64,000 nucleotides of DNA from Bimastos eiseni (GCA_959347315.1 OY365817.1:2266295-2330294); one strand, 5' to 3'; counted from the first letter of the stretch, positions 13,028-27,900 are shown. Numbers and translations are program-made. Notes: generated by a model from the sequence alone, not told the origin.

Positions 13028-16000
13028 GTTTTCATTGCACCACATGCAGTTTTTGGCACTGTCCCACCTGTGGTAGTGCCGGTCCAAACCTAGAGATAGG
13101 AGGAGGAGAGGAGGAGGAAGAGGGAGACGATAATATTAGTTGCCACAACAGCCTGGGTAAACAGTAACCAACTAAATTCATATAAATTCAAACTAACTAC
13201 TGTATGCATTATCAACAGCCTTTGAATCCACAATACGACGAATAAGAAAACACGAATCTTTTGAAAAGGCGGCAGAAGATGTCTTACGTGATATCGGCAT
13301 TTGGATGAAGTCCAAAGGTCTCTGGAGAGTCAACCATTGAAAGAGATTCAATGAACGCCTTGTACTCCTCCACCGTCTTACAACTCGGAATCTTATAGCC
13401 TTAAGAAATCAGAAGTACAAGTACAGTTAGGAAGGTATAAAATGGTAGCACTAAGAACTCTAAAGTACAAGTCAGGGTCAGTAAGGAAGGTATAAAACGG
13501 TAGCCCTAAGAAATCAAAAGGACAAGTCAGGGTCAGCTAAGGTCAGTTAAGACGGTATAATATGATAACCAAAAGCAATTAGAAGTACTAGTTAAGCGAA
13601 GTCAAGACTCTTAGAGCCTAAACTAATCAAGAGTACATGTTAGACTCGGTTAATTTGGTATCTTGTAGCTTTAATGCTTTCTGATGGAGTGATGGTTGAA
13701 TGTATATTGGGATGAAGACATAAAGATAACAACTTGCCTGCATAGAACTCGAAGGCGTCTGAGAACATTTGTTCGTGGAACCAGACCTTAGCGTACGTAC
13801 TGAGAAGGCGTTTGTCATAGTCATCCGTTACACGACTACCGTATTGCACCTCTCCTATCATGTAGCACATCGTCGCCCACGACACTCCCTGCAACAAAAC
13901 CAACGATAACCAACTCTTATAACAATAGGGATCTTATAATGCAGAGGTGTCAAACCTGTTTGTGATGGCGGGCCAGTTGAAATACCTTCTAGCAAGTGGC
14001 GGGCCAGAGTGCTGACAGCATAAGTAGAATTACTAGAAGCCATACCAGACATAATCTACCCCAGTCAGTCCTAGGCATTCGTCTTCACCATACAACAGAG
14101 GGTACACACCCACTCTATCATTACCCAATACCCATAATGCCAGGATCTCCCATCAAACGCCGTCACCTGCCACAGTCATATGCCCTACATCAACTAGCAA
14201 TCAGTAGCTTTAAGAGTCTTGCGTTACGACCTCATGCAAGTTCCTGGAGCTCCCTATTTCAGTTTATTTGCACCATCCCTGAATCTAGTACAAATAATAA
14301 TTATTATTGTCTTAATGTCTCGAGAGTATATAGTACATTTCTATATAATATATTCAGTTATCATGAAGTAGTTGGTGTTATAAATAGATAACCGACAGCC
14401 TAGGTGGTGATACTATAAGCCTTATGCTAGAGTCTACATAAGTAAGATAGGAAAACTGCATATATCTAACATATTATTCTTTAATTCCATACTCTATGTC
14501 TTTAACGCATCATGTTAAAGACACCAATGCCACATAATACAATTTATGCCATGTAATGCTATGGCATGTTGTTGTTGCATTAAGCCGTTAGGTAATGTCG
14601 CTCTCTTTGCATTGTGATGTCAAGTTTCGCCAATGTCATGTAATACTTGGTTATGTTACAATGCTGTGCTATTCTAATGTAAAGTTCCTTTATCAGTATT
14701 ATTATTATCATTTATCTATATAATTACCTAAACCACGTGACTATGTCTGTCAATCTCTGATCTAAATATAGCCTGTCGGGTGCTGTAAGCTTTAGCCAGT
14801 TTTTCCGTAAATCTTCCATAAACCTTATTGCACCGGGTGCTGTTAGAGTCTTTCAAATAAACAGAGTAAGCAAAATGTCCAATTCGACTTTCAAAAAACT
14901 CATATTCGCGTGTACGTTATTATATTTGCAGTTAACAAAATTAAATACATCGTGTAATGTAAGTATATTTTCAGCTATTGAAATTAAATGGAATCTTAAC
15001 GGGTAATGCGTAATTTTGGTATATTTCAGTATTGACCGCGGTGAACGTAATTTTGGTATATTTCAGTATTGACCGCGGTGAACTCGCAGTAGGCTTATGT
15101 TTAGGTGACGCACAATTCGCATTGCCCGTTTCGTTAAATTCGTTCCAGTGTCTTAACCGCTACTCTAACAAGGTTAAAATTAAATATGACCCGTGATTTT
15201 TCACGGGTTAACCGCTAGTTATCATTATAATGCTGTGCCATTTTTGTTGTTGCAAAGTTATGCCGTCTCGTGCATTGATTGGGAGACCAGATGCCATCGA
15301 TATCGCACCACACCCTTTTCAACGTGGAGGGTAAAGATATAAATGCAAACTCGTGTAATTTAAAATGTTATGTCATATTGAACTGGCCGGAAATTTCAAT
15401 AACTAAAAATCTGTACGCAAATAAATTAAATAAATCGAAAATGGGAAAGAATAAACGAAAAAGAAATCTTGAAATATCATCAAGTTCTTCAAAGTCGAGT
15501 GACTTTTCGTTGAGCATATCTGGAGAAGAGAGATTAGAATGGAAACGCCGATTCAACAAATTATTTAGAATTATAAGATATCTTTTCCATTATAAAATCT
15601 CATGTAGTTAATGAATGGCAGAGGGAATATGACAGTGATTCCAACGGTCAGCATTATAAATATATTTGTCCTGTGGTGGACACGTGCTTAAAATTCACTG
15701 ACCCAAATAGAAAGAAAGAGGTTCAAATATCAAGATTAAGTTTATGAAAAGTAAATCTAAATTAATGACTTCTTCTTATGAAGAAACATGAAACTGGACT
15801 TTGTAGTTTATGTAAGGTCCCAGAAAATATTAACCATTTATTATTAAATTGTAGAAAAGAGAACATCTCTAACATATTAAAAGATGCATGTGTTTTATAT
15901 AAAATGAATTTTAATCAAAATTTTTACTAAGTGATGGTTGTATGCAAAGTAAAGTTTACATGCTTGTAAACGTTATTAGTAAGGGAAAAGTTGTGTAAAT

Positions 16001-19000
16001 GTAGTCCTAAACAAATTGAGTTTTTCGGTTTTTGATGCGTGAAAATTAATTGTTAAAATGTGCAATAGTTACGAAGGTCTTGTTTTGTTTCTTATGGATT
16101 GGTTTTATTGACGATTGTGTATGTTAGGTGAGGGAATTGAGTGGGGTGATCTTGGTAAACATTATGCATAGCTACAGTCTGTAAATATCTGGAAAACATT
16201 TTGCACTAGATTAAGAAATCTTGATTCAGATTGAAATTTGCTACATGTAATTCAACATGTACTCAGGTACTAGTGCGCTGAGGGGAGTGTTGTCTTCTTG
16301 CATCAAGTATCTATTGCATTTATGATGAGAAGTTATCTCAAGACTTAGTCATAGATGCTGTAGAATGGCTAATGCTTTTGATTTAAAAAAATCTTTATTT
16401 CAAATACCTTGCATTGATTGTGTTAATTAAATACTTATTCAAACATATGATAATTAATATTGACCTCTTTTCATACATGTATATGCATATAAGACAAATG
16501 TTAATGGAGTTGTATTAGAAAGTTATAGTGAGTAAGTTAAAATCTATGCAAAGATGTAGTTCACTGTATATTATCACTTGGTATAACATGATAAATAAAT
16601 AGTATAGACTTACATTATTAGAAAATAATTCTGTAATAATGTTTAATAGAATAAGAACATTATGGCAAAATTTCAAGCCAAAAATTCTTTGAAGGTATGA
16701 TGATTAGACAAATGTATTTAGTGATTGGTCAGACACAATTTGTTTTAATTTGAACATTTCTTGATCCAAATATTGATGCAAATATTGTTACATTTGCATG
16801 AGATACCACATAACATGTACTATAGATGATGTTAATCCGTTATTATTTATGTGTAAAACATTGAACATTAGTTTAAAGTTCAAACAGTTATGAATTGTGT
16901 CTTTTGGATGCTTTGAATTTATTGTCACTGTACTGTATATGTTTCAAATTGTCGTCAACGACCATTGATGTCATACGACGATGTTAAACTGTGGATTAAT
17001 AATTAATGTTAATCATCCACACTCATGTTATTCAGACCTGTTGTTAAAGTATGTTTTAATTAATGTTTAAACCATGGTTTATCATATTAGGCTACGTTAT
17101 GTAATGCTATATTAAGCTACATGTATCTCACATTCAGTAATGCTGCAATGCCCTTTCCAACACTACGTCATCATATTGAAATATATAGTAAGTGATGCTA
17201 TGTCGAACCTTTTTCGGGTCGACGTCATCCAAGTGATTCTGAACGAACTGTACAGTGGACGTAAAATCCGCCTGGTTGAATTCGTACGGAATGTTCCACC
17301 CTATGGGTCCAAACTTCCTCCTCTCCTGAACCGTCGTGTGGAGGAAGGCAACTGCGTAGAGCAGAGGCTTCCACTGGGGCATGGTGATGACGTCCAGCTG
17401 GTCCTGGTTGATTAGACCGTATGTCCTCTTCAGCCCGGCCTTCACTCCCTGGGGTGGCTCGGCCGTGAACTTGATTGACGACTGGAGAAGGTTGATCGGG
17501 AAGTTCTGGTGAACCTCTGTGGTGATCCAACATCGGAAGCTGTCGCTGAGGGTCTCCGTGAGCATGATCGCCTCGAAGAGCTCCTCCATGTAATCGAGGC
17601 CGAGGTGGCAGTTGTGCAGAAGGACCCAACTGCCGTCTTGCATCGACTGCGAGACCAGGCGACGCGCGTGAACCTCCTGGCCCTGGCCCATTGATATCGC
17701 TCCACACCCTTTTTAATGCGGAGAAAAAGATATAAATACAAATATTCTGGCAGATTTGCTCAATAGGCCCTGTACCATATCGGTAAACACCACATCAAAC
17801 ATCGAGACAAAGATATAAAAAACCATGTAGTTTCGTTTATGTCGTAAGCTTTAAATAAGGTTGGAAAGATGTTCAGCAAAAGTGCTTGATAAATGTCATA
17901 GAATGATAAATGTCATAGAATTGTCAAGATTTTAAATGCCTTAACTGTCAACTTAGCATACCTTTGCTCTTCGAACTTACACATTCCTTTGTACTTTGAA
18001 CTTATGCATTCCTTTGAACTTTGAACTTACACATTCCTCATGCAATCCTTATTACTTTGAACTTACACATTCTTTAGTACTTTGAACTTAAGCATTCTTT
18101 TGTTCTTTGAACAATCGCTTTCCTTTGTTCCTTGAACTTACCCACTCCTTCTTGCTATGAATTAACATATTCATTTGAACTTTCAATTTATACATCCCTT
18201 TGAACTTACGCATTCCTTTGGACTTGGCAAGTCGTTCGATGTTTTCTGTTGGATCGGATCCCATCGACAGGAAGCAGATCATTGGAGTCCGACTGTTGCT
18301 CTCTGCCCACATTGCCTCCATGTCCAGAACGACCCCCTCAGCGTACTGAAACAAAGACGGACTACTTAAAGGACTAGTTGACCGACTGAATAGGCGACTG
18401 ACTAGTTGAGTGGTTGGATGACCAATCCTTTGGCAGTAAGGCAAACTTACAAGCTGAATCAATCTGTAATTGACTGAGTAGATAATTTATTAATCTCTGT
18501 GTCGACAGATCTATAATATTGAAATCTGTAAAATATTTTAAGCTTTTCGTTTTCCAATTTGAATTAAAATATAAAATACATTTAAAAAAAGTTGCTGAAC
18601 ACTTCATTGGTTGAACAATCGACTGACTGTCTATCTCAGTGATTCTCAACCTGTGGGTCGCGCGACCCGCAAGTGGGTCGCAAAGGATATCCAAGTGGGT
18701 CGCCAACTTTTCTTCGAAATCGCATTTTTTTCGACTGAAAAATATTGTCACGTGAACGTAATGCGCTTTATTTTCGATAAATCAAGGCCTTGTCAGTGTT
18801 GCTGCCATTTTAAACTACCTACCTCTGTGAGACCGGTTGTTCAGCTACGATTACGAAAATGACAAAATAATTATAGGAATAGGCTCAGTGTAAATAGTGA
18901 TTGCGTCTAACCAACATCAGCCCACGCATTGACTTAGGCCTACTTCAGACCAGAATGCAAGCATCGCCATCTCATTAACATTGACTCAATGTGAGTCAAA

Positions 19001-22000
19001 TAATAATAGTTATTTTTAATATTTTTTTCTGACATTAAGCAATTTTTTATGATTTATTTATTGTTTTGTTATACGCTATCATGGTTAGTCGTAGAATGCA
19101 TTGATGCGTGACTTACTGATTTAACAAAGATCATAATGTGCTTTTGGAGCCCGGGTTCATCAATATGGCATATGCCGACGACTCCAAACTGTACTTGACA
19201 TGCCGCCCATCTGAGGCACTGGAGTGCGTGTCAAAAATCTTGGCAATTGTGGAGCAAGTGCAGGTCTGGATGTCCTCCAATCGTCTAAGATTGAACCCAG
19301 ATAAAACTGAACTTATGTGGCTGGGTACGAGACAAGCGCGTTCGAGGGTTGACAAGAAGGCGATTAAAGGTTCAACGCGTCGTCCGGGACCTGGGAGTTC
19401 TTCTGGACGAAGACCTGTCCTTGGAGGAACATGTCAGTTCCCTTTGTATGTCTTGCTGTTATCAACTGCGCCATATTAGAGTCATTCGGCGAAATCTGTC
19501 AATTGACGCCGCTGTGACTCTTGTTCACTCCTTCGGGCTGACTCGCCTGGACTGCTGCAATGGTTTCCTTCCGGGTCTGCCAAAGTTTCGGATAAGACAG
19601 CTTCAATCCGTTCTCAACTGCGCCGCCCGAATCGTTGCCAAGCTGGGAAAATATTTCAAGCTATATGCGTGACACACTGCACTGACTCCCGGTTGAGGAT
19701 AGGATCACATTCAGGATCATCCTCATGGGACGGACATCGGTGGTCGGCACGTCTTCAAATCACATCAGAGAGCTCTGTCTCCCCGTCTCGAGCCAGCCAG
19801 GTTGTCGATCCTTGCGTGCTGCAGCCCGTGGGGACTTGATGGTCCCGCGCTCCCGTACATCGATGCGGACAAACCGTGCCCCTTCTCATGCATTGGACTA
19901 TCATTCTGGAACGCTCTTTCTTTACAACTTCTCAACATTGCACTGCTTGCAACCAACTTTTCTAAATAACTGAAATCGCATTTGCTTAGATCTGTTGGGT
20001 AGCTGCGTTTAGCGCCTTCGAGAGGTTCTTGCATTAAAGGCGCTATATAAATATCCTAATACATACATGCATGCTGCCAGATTTTGGAGTGGTGGGTCTC
20101 GTTAGGATCTAGTTGCCGTAAAGTGGGTCCCCACATCAAAAAGGTTGAGAGCCACTGATCTATCTGACCGGATTGGTTGACTAGTTGAAAGAGTTGCTGC
20201 TCGACTCTCGTTGATTGTCATACTGTTGTTCGACTAACTTGTTTCATTGTCTGATTGACTGGCCGAGCATTTAACTTGTTTGACTAAAAAATCGATTATT
20301 TGATTGATACGTCGAGCGTGGATGATTAACAATAAGTTACACGAGTTTGTATTTATATCTTTATCCTCCACGTTGAAAATGGTGTGGTGCGATATCGATG
20401 GAATCTGGTCTTCCAATCAATGCAAATCGAGTGATTCGCTGACTTTATGGTTCATTGATTGACGGACTGATTGAGTGATTGACTGATTAAATGGTTGATC
20501 GCCTGACCTGTTTTCCCATGACCTCGGCCACATATGTCTTGGCCATTGGAATCGTCCTATCCGGACACCAACTCCGGATGAGCATCAGTTTGTGGAAGGT
20601 GTTGAGGGACTGTCCGTAACCATCTGGAATGATCGCTTCCTCTGGGGCCTCAGCGTCAAACCACTCCCTCCACGGCTAATCACACACAATCAACGTTAGG
20701 ACCATATTAACGTTCATTAATTGAAAAATTTATATAGCGCCCATTCAAGGTAACTACTCAGAAGCGTTCCCATCTCCGACCCGGACTAAGAGGTGCGTTT
20801 TCAAATGGCCATAAAATGTACCACTACACAATTTATACAGCAGATGTTATTCCAGAAAAGCCATTCTAGATACTAGAGCCTACCACAAAGAGTGCACGGT
20901 TTTGCATATCAGCTCAAACCACAGGAACATCTTATAGGCCTCGTTCAAAAACTGTATACGAAGTCCCAGCGACATCATTTTCTTAACCTTCGCATATGAG
21001 AGCAGGTGGCGACCTTTTCTCTCCCTCACAATCTCACCTTGTCCGCATCTCACCCTGCATAGCGAAGGTGGCTAGGGGTCGAGCAGAAATCTGGATACAA
21101 ATCTAGCTCTTGCAGGGATTTGAACCCTGAACCGACCGTCCAGCACGCTACCCAGTAAAAGTCAATCTTTTAATTGGTCTTCTCTCCAATTTTCAGCCAT
21201 CAAAATCGACAATTAATAAATTTATTAAGAAAATAAATCAGTTAAGAACCTTTTCGCTGCGGGTGACTTGTCCAAGGATTTGGTTGAACTGAGGGAGTTT
21301 GCTGAGTTCAACGAGGTTCAACCAAGTCATATCAGTTATCCAATTCGGTTTAGGATCCACAGCATTCAAGTCCAGCGCAGCACCACCTAACAGAATTACG
21401 ATGATGACGATGATGATGATGATGATAAGAATAATAATAACAATAGCAATAACAATAGTAGTAGTAGTAATAATAATAATAATGATAATAACAAGCAGCC
21501 GACAGCGGCAGCTGTTTAGCAGAATCTGAGTGATTCGAGCGGATGAACCTGGGGTCGCTTCTCCTACTCCTGCTCCAGATGGGAAGATATTATGAATCTA
21601 GTTTGCTGGAATAACGCCCCATCAATTCGGTACAGCCGAGACGTTGGCCTGCTTCGTGTCAAAGCGACGATGATTCTGCTTCAGGTAAGTCTTGGGAGGG
21701 GCAAAATTGACCAACGAAAGAACTGCTCATGTTATGACCGGGTCTAGGAAATTTTCCCAAGACATTTTCTCCAACTGATCTATTACCCAGGACATATATG
21801 CCGCTGAATTAACTGCAATTAAAGAAGTTTTATTATGGATATCAGAGAATGAGAAAAAAGATAAGAAATTTTGCTGTTTTTTTCTGACTGTTTGAGTGCT
21901 CTTACTTCTATTAAAAGCAACTATTCACACTCTAGACCACTCCTTTTACAGGAAACAATGGTAGTAATGAATCAAATTAAATTGAGTAACATATTTTTAA

Positions 22001-24254
22001 TTTGGATTCCTAGTCATGTTAATATATTAGGTAATGAAAAAGCAGATGCTTTAGCAAACAACCTCTTAATTTGCTTTTATAAATTCAACAAATTATTTAG
22101 AATTATAAGAAATCTTTTCCACTATAAAATCTCATGTAATTAATGAATGGCAGAGGGAATATGACAGCGATTCCAAAGGTCAGCATTATAAATATATTTG
22201 TCCTGTGGTGGACACGTGCTTAAAATTCACTGACCCAAATAGAAGGAAAGAGGTTCAAATATCAAGATTAAGATTAGGAAAAGTAAATCTAAATGAAAGA
22301 CTTCTTCTTATGAAGAAACATGAAACTGGACTTTGTAGTTTGTGCAATGTCACAGAAAATATTAACCATTTATTGTTAGATTGTAGAAAAGAGAACATCT
22401 CTAGCACACTAAAAGATGCATGTGTTTTGTATAAACTGAATTTAAGTACAAAGAATTTACTTTTTGATGGTTGTATGCAAAGTAAAGTTTACATGCTTGT
22501 AAACCTTATTAGTAAGGGAAAAGTTGTGTAAATGTAGTCCTAAACAAATTTAGTTTTTTGGTTTTTGATGTATGAAAATAAATTTCAATTGTTTTGCATT
22601 GATTGTGTTAATTAAGTGCTTACACAAACACGTGATAATTAATATTTACCTAATTTCAGTCGTTTCATACATACACATGCATATACGACAAATGTTAATG
22701 GAGTTGTATTAGAAAGTCAAAGTGAGTAATTTGAGACTTATGCAAAGCTATAATTCACTGAATTACACCTTGGTATAATATGACAAATGAATGTTATACA
22801 CATACGTTATATGAAAATATTTTTTTTAAATGTATGATAGAATAAGAACATTTTGAAAAAATTTCATGTTAAAAAGATTCTTTAAAAGTTTGATGATTAC
22901 ATAATGTGCATAGAGACTGGTCAAACACAATTTGTTTTAATTTGAAAATTTCTTGATGCAAATATTAATGCAAATATTGCTACATTTGCATGAAATACTA
23001 TGTTACATGTATTATTGATGTTATTAATACCATAATTATTTATGTTGTAAAACAATGAACACTAATGACAGTTTAAAATTCAGACAGTTTTGAATGGTGT
23101 CTTTCAGACGCTATGAATTTCTTTGGACTGTACTGTAAATGTTTCAAAGGGTCGTCAACGGCCATAGATGTCATATGACGACGTTAAACTGTGGATTAAT
23201 AATTAAGTAAATCAGCTACTATGAAGGAAAAAGAATTTCGTTGACCAAGGGCATTAGTAACTGTTATAAGGTGGAAACATCTTATGATGAGCTCAGATTT
23301 TCAGGATAGCTCCTGAAAGTGGAGTAGATTAACACAAAACATACTGCAAACCAATCTGCAATTCTTTCCGAAAGTCAATAGACATTATGGCGTCCAAAAT
23401 GGCAGTCAATTTTCAACATCATTAGGTATAAGGTGGAAATGAATCACAATAAGCTGAATTTTTCAGGGTATACTTCCATACGAATACGAGTACATCAATA
23501 AACATGCCAAAAATACCATCATCCACAGGAGTTCTTTCCGAAATTCAATAGGGCGTTTGTTTTAAATGGCCATCATTTTCCAGCAGCATTAGTTATACCT
23601 GGGAATAAGATGGACGGGATATGAAGTTAACGAAAATCGGGTCATTGACCTAGATTATGCCTGTGACTACATCCTGGACTTTTGGAGTACAAATCAGCAG
23701 TCACGCTTGTTTTTGTTAACAAATAAATTGACTTAGTAGGCCTACATGTACATAGAACTTGCAACATAAATAAGTTAAAATAACACGTGTTCAAAATAAG
23801 ATTTTTGACTGAAGTAGTATTATTTTAGATTATCTTTTCGGTGATAATACGTTCAAATTTACTCCTCCGAATGCCCGGATATCAGTTTATTCATTACATA
23901 GCCGATCACAGACATTGCCTGCAGCGCATCAGAAAAGACGATCACTGATTGGCTGCCACGTTGCCGCTTCATATCCCTTCCACATTAGTCCCAGGTTATA
24001 CGGTAAAAAATAATAGCTAAGATGGATTTAAACGGTCTCCACCCCGTAGACGTTGCCACTGAACGTTAAATGAACAAGTGCAGCATTTACAGGTATAGTT
24101 TGAGTTATAAGTAACCACTGCTCTGACAGTGACAAACCCAAGCCCGGATAATTTAAGAAGGTGATGCCAATAACCTTGTTTATCAGCTTTCTTAAACTAA
24201 AACTAACCAATTATTTTATACATTTAGACACCCTACACTCGCTATTTCCAACGT

Positions 24255-24303
<49 letters not shown>

Positions 24304-24907
24304 CGTTCGTTCAATCTCTGCTCTAGATATGAAGATATTATTAATCTAGTTTGCTGGAATAAAATATTTGGCGAAAACTCCGTCAATCCGAAATAACGAG
24401 AAAGGAGGAGGGTGATGTTCATCGTGCTTGCAATGACACGAGTCGTTCAACACCAGCACGACGACTAGAATTACATTTTTGCACATCGAACTATTCTGGA
24501 AACCTTAAGTTATGACGACAAGTTATATATGAGTTGACAATTATTTGGAAGACTTATCTAATCTAACAATAATTGTAAACACTCAAATTGATAAGCAGTA
24601 ATAACATTTATGAATTACAATAAACGAATCAAGAAATAAGGAAATAAGAAAATTATAAGACAAAAATAACAATAACAACGTCAAATCGGTACTTTGCAGC
24701 CACAGTGAGGTCGAGAGAGCCTTTGATACCTTGAAAAGGCGCTATATCAAGCCAACATTGATTGATTGAAGAACGGCAACGGCGACGACATCTCGGTTGT
24801 TCTTCAGCGTGGGAACGCCGCCTGCCTCTTCGGGACATTGCCACCACTCACTTAGCTCGCCCACATGGGCGATAACAGCATAATGTAATAATAATAATAA
24901 TAATAGT

Positions 24908-24938
<31 letters not shown>

Positions 24939-27900
24939 TAATTAAAATAATAGTGATTATTAAAATAATAATAATAATTAAAATAATAATAATAATTAAA
25001 ATAATAATAATAATAATAAAAATAAATAAATAATAATAACAATAATAATAATAATAACAAAAATAAAAATAATAATAAGAAATAAAATAATACTAATAAT
25101 AATAAAAAAAATTAAATGCACGATAACAATAATAACAATGATAGTGCCAAAAATAACAACAATAACAACATTAATAAATCATTGCAGGTGAAATTAAGCA
25201 TATGGTATTAAATTATATCAGATTTGGAAAGAGATGAGATATGAGATTTGATCAGACAAAGATGAGATTTGATCTGACATAGATTAGATCAGATAAGATC
25301 TGAATACCTTTGATGAAGCACTGGAACTCTTCGATCGTCACGGTCTTAGCCTGCATCTGTATTTGTAGCGTCATGAGAATGGTAAATAAGAACTTGTCCT
25401 TCTCGTACAGCCCTCGCGTCGTGTACGTAAACGTCAGGTAGGTAAGATAGTCGATGATGTTCTGGATTCGCTTCGTCGTGAAGGGTGATTTGGTCGATTG
25501 GAGCATCGAGATATCGAACAGCTGAAGGAACTGACGCAGTGACGTCTGGTACATTTCGTTCACCATGCTCATCTTAACGATCAGGAAGTACAACACTGAT
25601 CCTCTGGTTGCCACTGCACAAGCACAACAGATTTAATCTCAAACGTTTCGCATAGTGATCATAATCTCCAAACTTCTAAAGCGCCACTAGAAAGCCACGC
25701 GCATCGTGTATACGCATTTATAGAGCGTTTGCCAATGTGAACCGTTCAGAAACGCCGCCAGTCGCAAATCCCCGCGAGAAGAGGAGGGTTCTGAGAAAAG
25801 CGAAGGAGGATGAGAGACTGCCAGATAGAATTTTAGAGCGAACAGATGGAGAAATCGCATTCTACAGAGAGGGACCAAGTGAAGCAAAGGATCGAGACTG
25901 AGTCATATGTAGCTGTTCTATTTTGAGAAACGCAGAGGTCAAGTCTTGCCCGAACTAACATAAACCGTGTACAATTCGACATAAAACTAGCTAAAGTCAG
26001 TATAACTTTCCATTATAGCATGATGCGGTCCAGTTAGAATGATCTATCCGCGGTTTAATCATAATCTACCTTTGATGTATACCGTAGTGATTAGCCTAAT
26101 GTAGGGTACTGTCAGTCGGAAGGTCGGGGCGGTTCAAATCCACGCTGTGGCAGAAATTTGGTTCGAGGGTTTTAATGTGCCCGAGTTTAAGCCCTTCACC
26201 GAACTGCGTCATTATGAGGCCTACACTGACCGCAGGCTGTCGACTGGCAGATGAGACGGCGAGGGAGAAGACGGTCTCATTATAACTGTCATATACCGAG
26301 GCTGTGAAGTTGAAGCCACTAACTCCTTCTCACAGACTGAATGAACGCCTCAGGGTTGACTTAAGGAACTGCACTTCTTCTCGTATACCCCAATTTAACA
26401 TGATCTAGACTTTGCAACATCTAATCACATATGCACATTTATATAGCGCCTCCACTCTCTCTAGACGAATTATCATCGCTTTTGCCTCCTACATCACAAC
26501 CTAAATACCAATCGAGTGGGATGGACTACAACCGCCTAAAAAATGAGGCAGAGAAAAGTATAAGACTGGCAGTCAACCCCACCGAATTAGACCACGCAAC
26601 CACCGCCATGGCTAAGCCCTCAGACCGAAAGCATACGAGTTGTTCTGTGAGAGGCGCTATAAGCCCATAAATTTAAAAGTACGATATGATGAACGAATGA
26701 AGACAAGTTATTACAAGAGTCGAATTTAACTGTTGACAGCCATGCAAGGCGTCGTTAGTTATACACCTGCTTTAACCAACGCCGCCGCATAGCGAAAGTA
26801 GGACTAGTCAACCTTACGGGTCGATACGGGAATCGAACACCGTTCCTCAGCTACGCCCTCGGCGCCCCTCTCTCTCTCTTAAGTCGCTAAGTCCTCAAGT
26901 AGGTTGGAAATTCCTTTGCGACTAACTCCGGGATAAGGCCTACACTTGGCCGAAACTATTCTCCAAGAAAACCTCGATCATTGCGCGATCGATATAACCA
27001 TGTGAAAAGACGAATAGCGCGTTCTATCACTTAACACATGATAATAGGGAATGAAAGCACCTACTTGTATATAGCACTGAAACAGTAATTTAAAGGTTTT
27101 CTATTTGAACGGCATTAGTCTAATTATAACATTGCAATTGATTACTCTAATGCGTCATAGACCTATAGGTAACGATTTATACACGTATTGTTTTTAGTTT
27201 GCATTATAATTGGTTTAATATATCACGGTAACTGTATTGTAACCAGAAATATTGAGGCAGCGACAATAGAAGAGAAACTCACATAACACAAGATATTTCT
27301 TCTCATTCTCCTTCCTTTCCATTTCCACTCCCTTTCCAGGGCTTTCATTCACTATAGCGTCTTTTATTATATGTTGCAGATCGTCTCTCAATACGCGGTA
27401 AGGCGTTATACAAGTCTTAACAAGAACAAATTGTTTTTACTGACCTCGGCATTTACATTATAACAAAGTTAATAATAAATTGATATGACATATAAGGTTC
27501 AACAGGGAGGATAAGACCCGAGAAGGACCGAGGTCCTGTTTGGGGGCCACCCACATATCAAGAGGCAAAAAGTTGTGATGGTCAGAGGTCGACACTTAAA
27601 TACTAAAAAAAACGCAGCTTAATTATTAGCTACAAACAGCATTGTTCGAGTTGAATTTACACGTTTGCTATTCCTGCCTTTACAGCCTTCATGTTAATGA
27701 TGATTATGTTGATAATGATCATGGTTACATCAGAGTCATACATAGATCAGTGTTATGCAGTATGTATTTAATCCAACGAAGTCAAAGTAATATGCTCACG
27801 GATTTTTTTTAAAATATACAAATATTTGGTAGGTCCTTCAATTTTTCTGGAAGGTTGTTCCAGAGTTTAGCACCCAAGTATTTGATTGAGAACGTTCTTG

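Larger units (their letters stand above)
25614..27490. other. Intron 14/15, proximal part
   Basis: Besides two tRNA-like heads (26080-26325, 26780-26870) and a LINE tail (26425-26450, atttatatagcgcc), mostly unique AT-rich sequence with no gene seen. Confidence 0.5.

Noticed and set aside
13996..14391. 131-residue plus-strand frame
   Set aside because: No family feature, biased composition, and it starts in a hAT-like terminus.
17140..17694. Plus-strand open frames opposite exon 19
   Set aside because: Antisense shadows of a strongly conserved dynein exon. The same holds for frames opposite exons 6, 13, 14 and 24.
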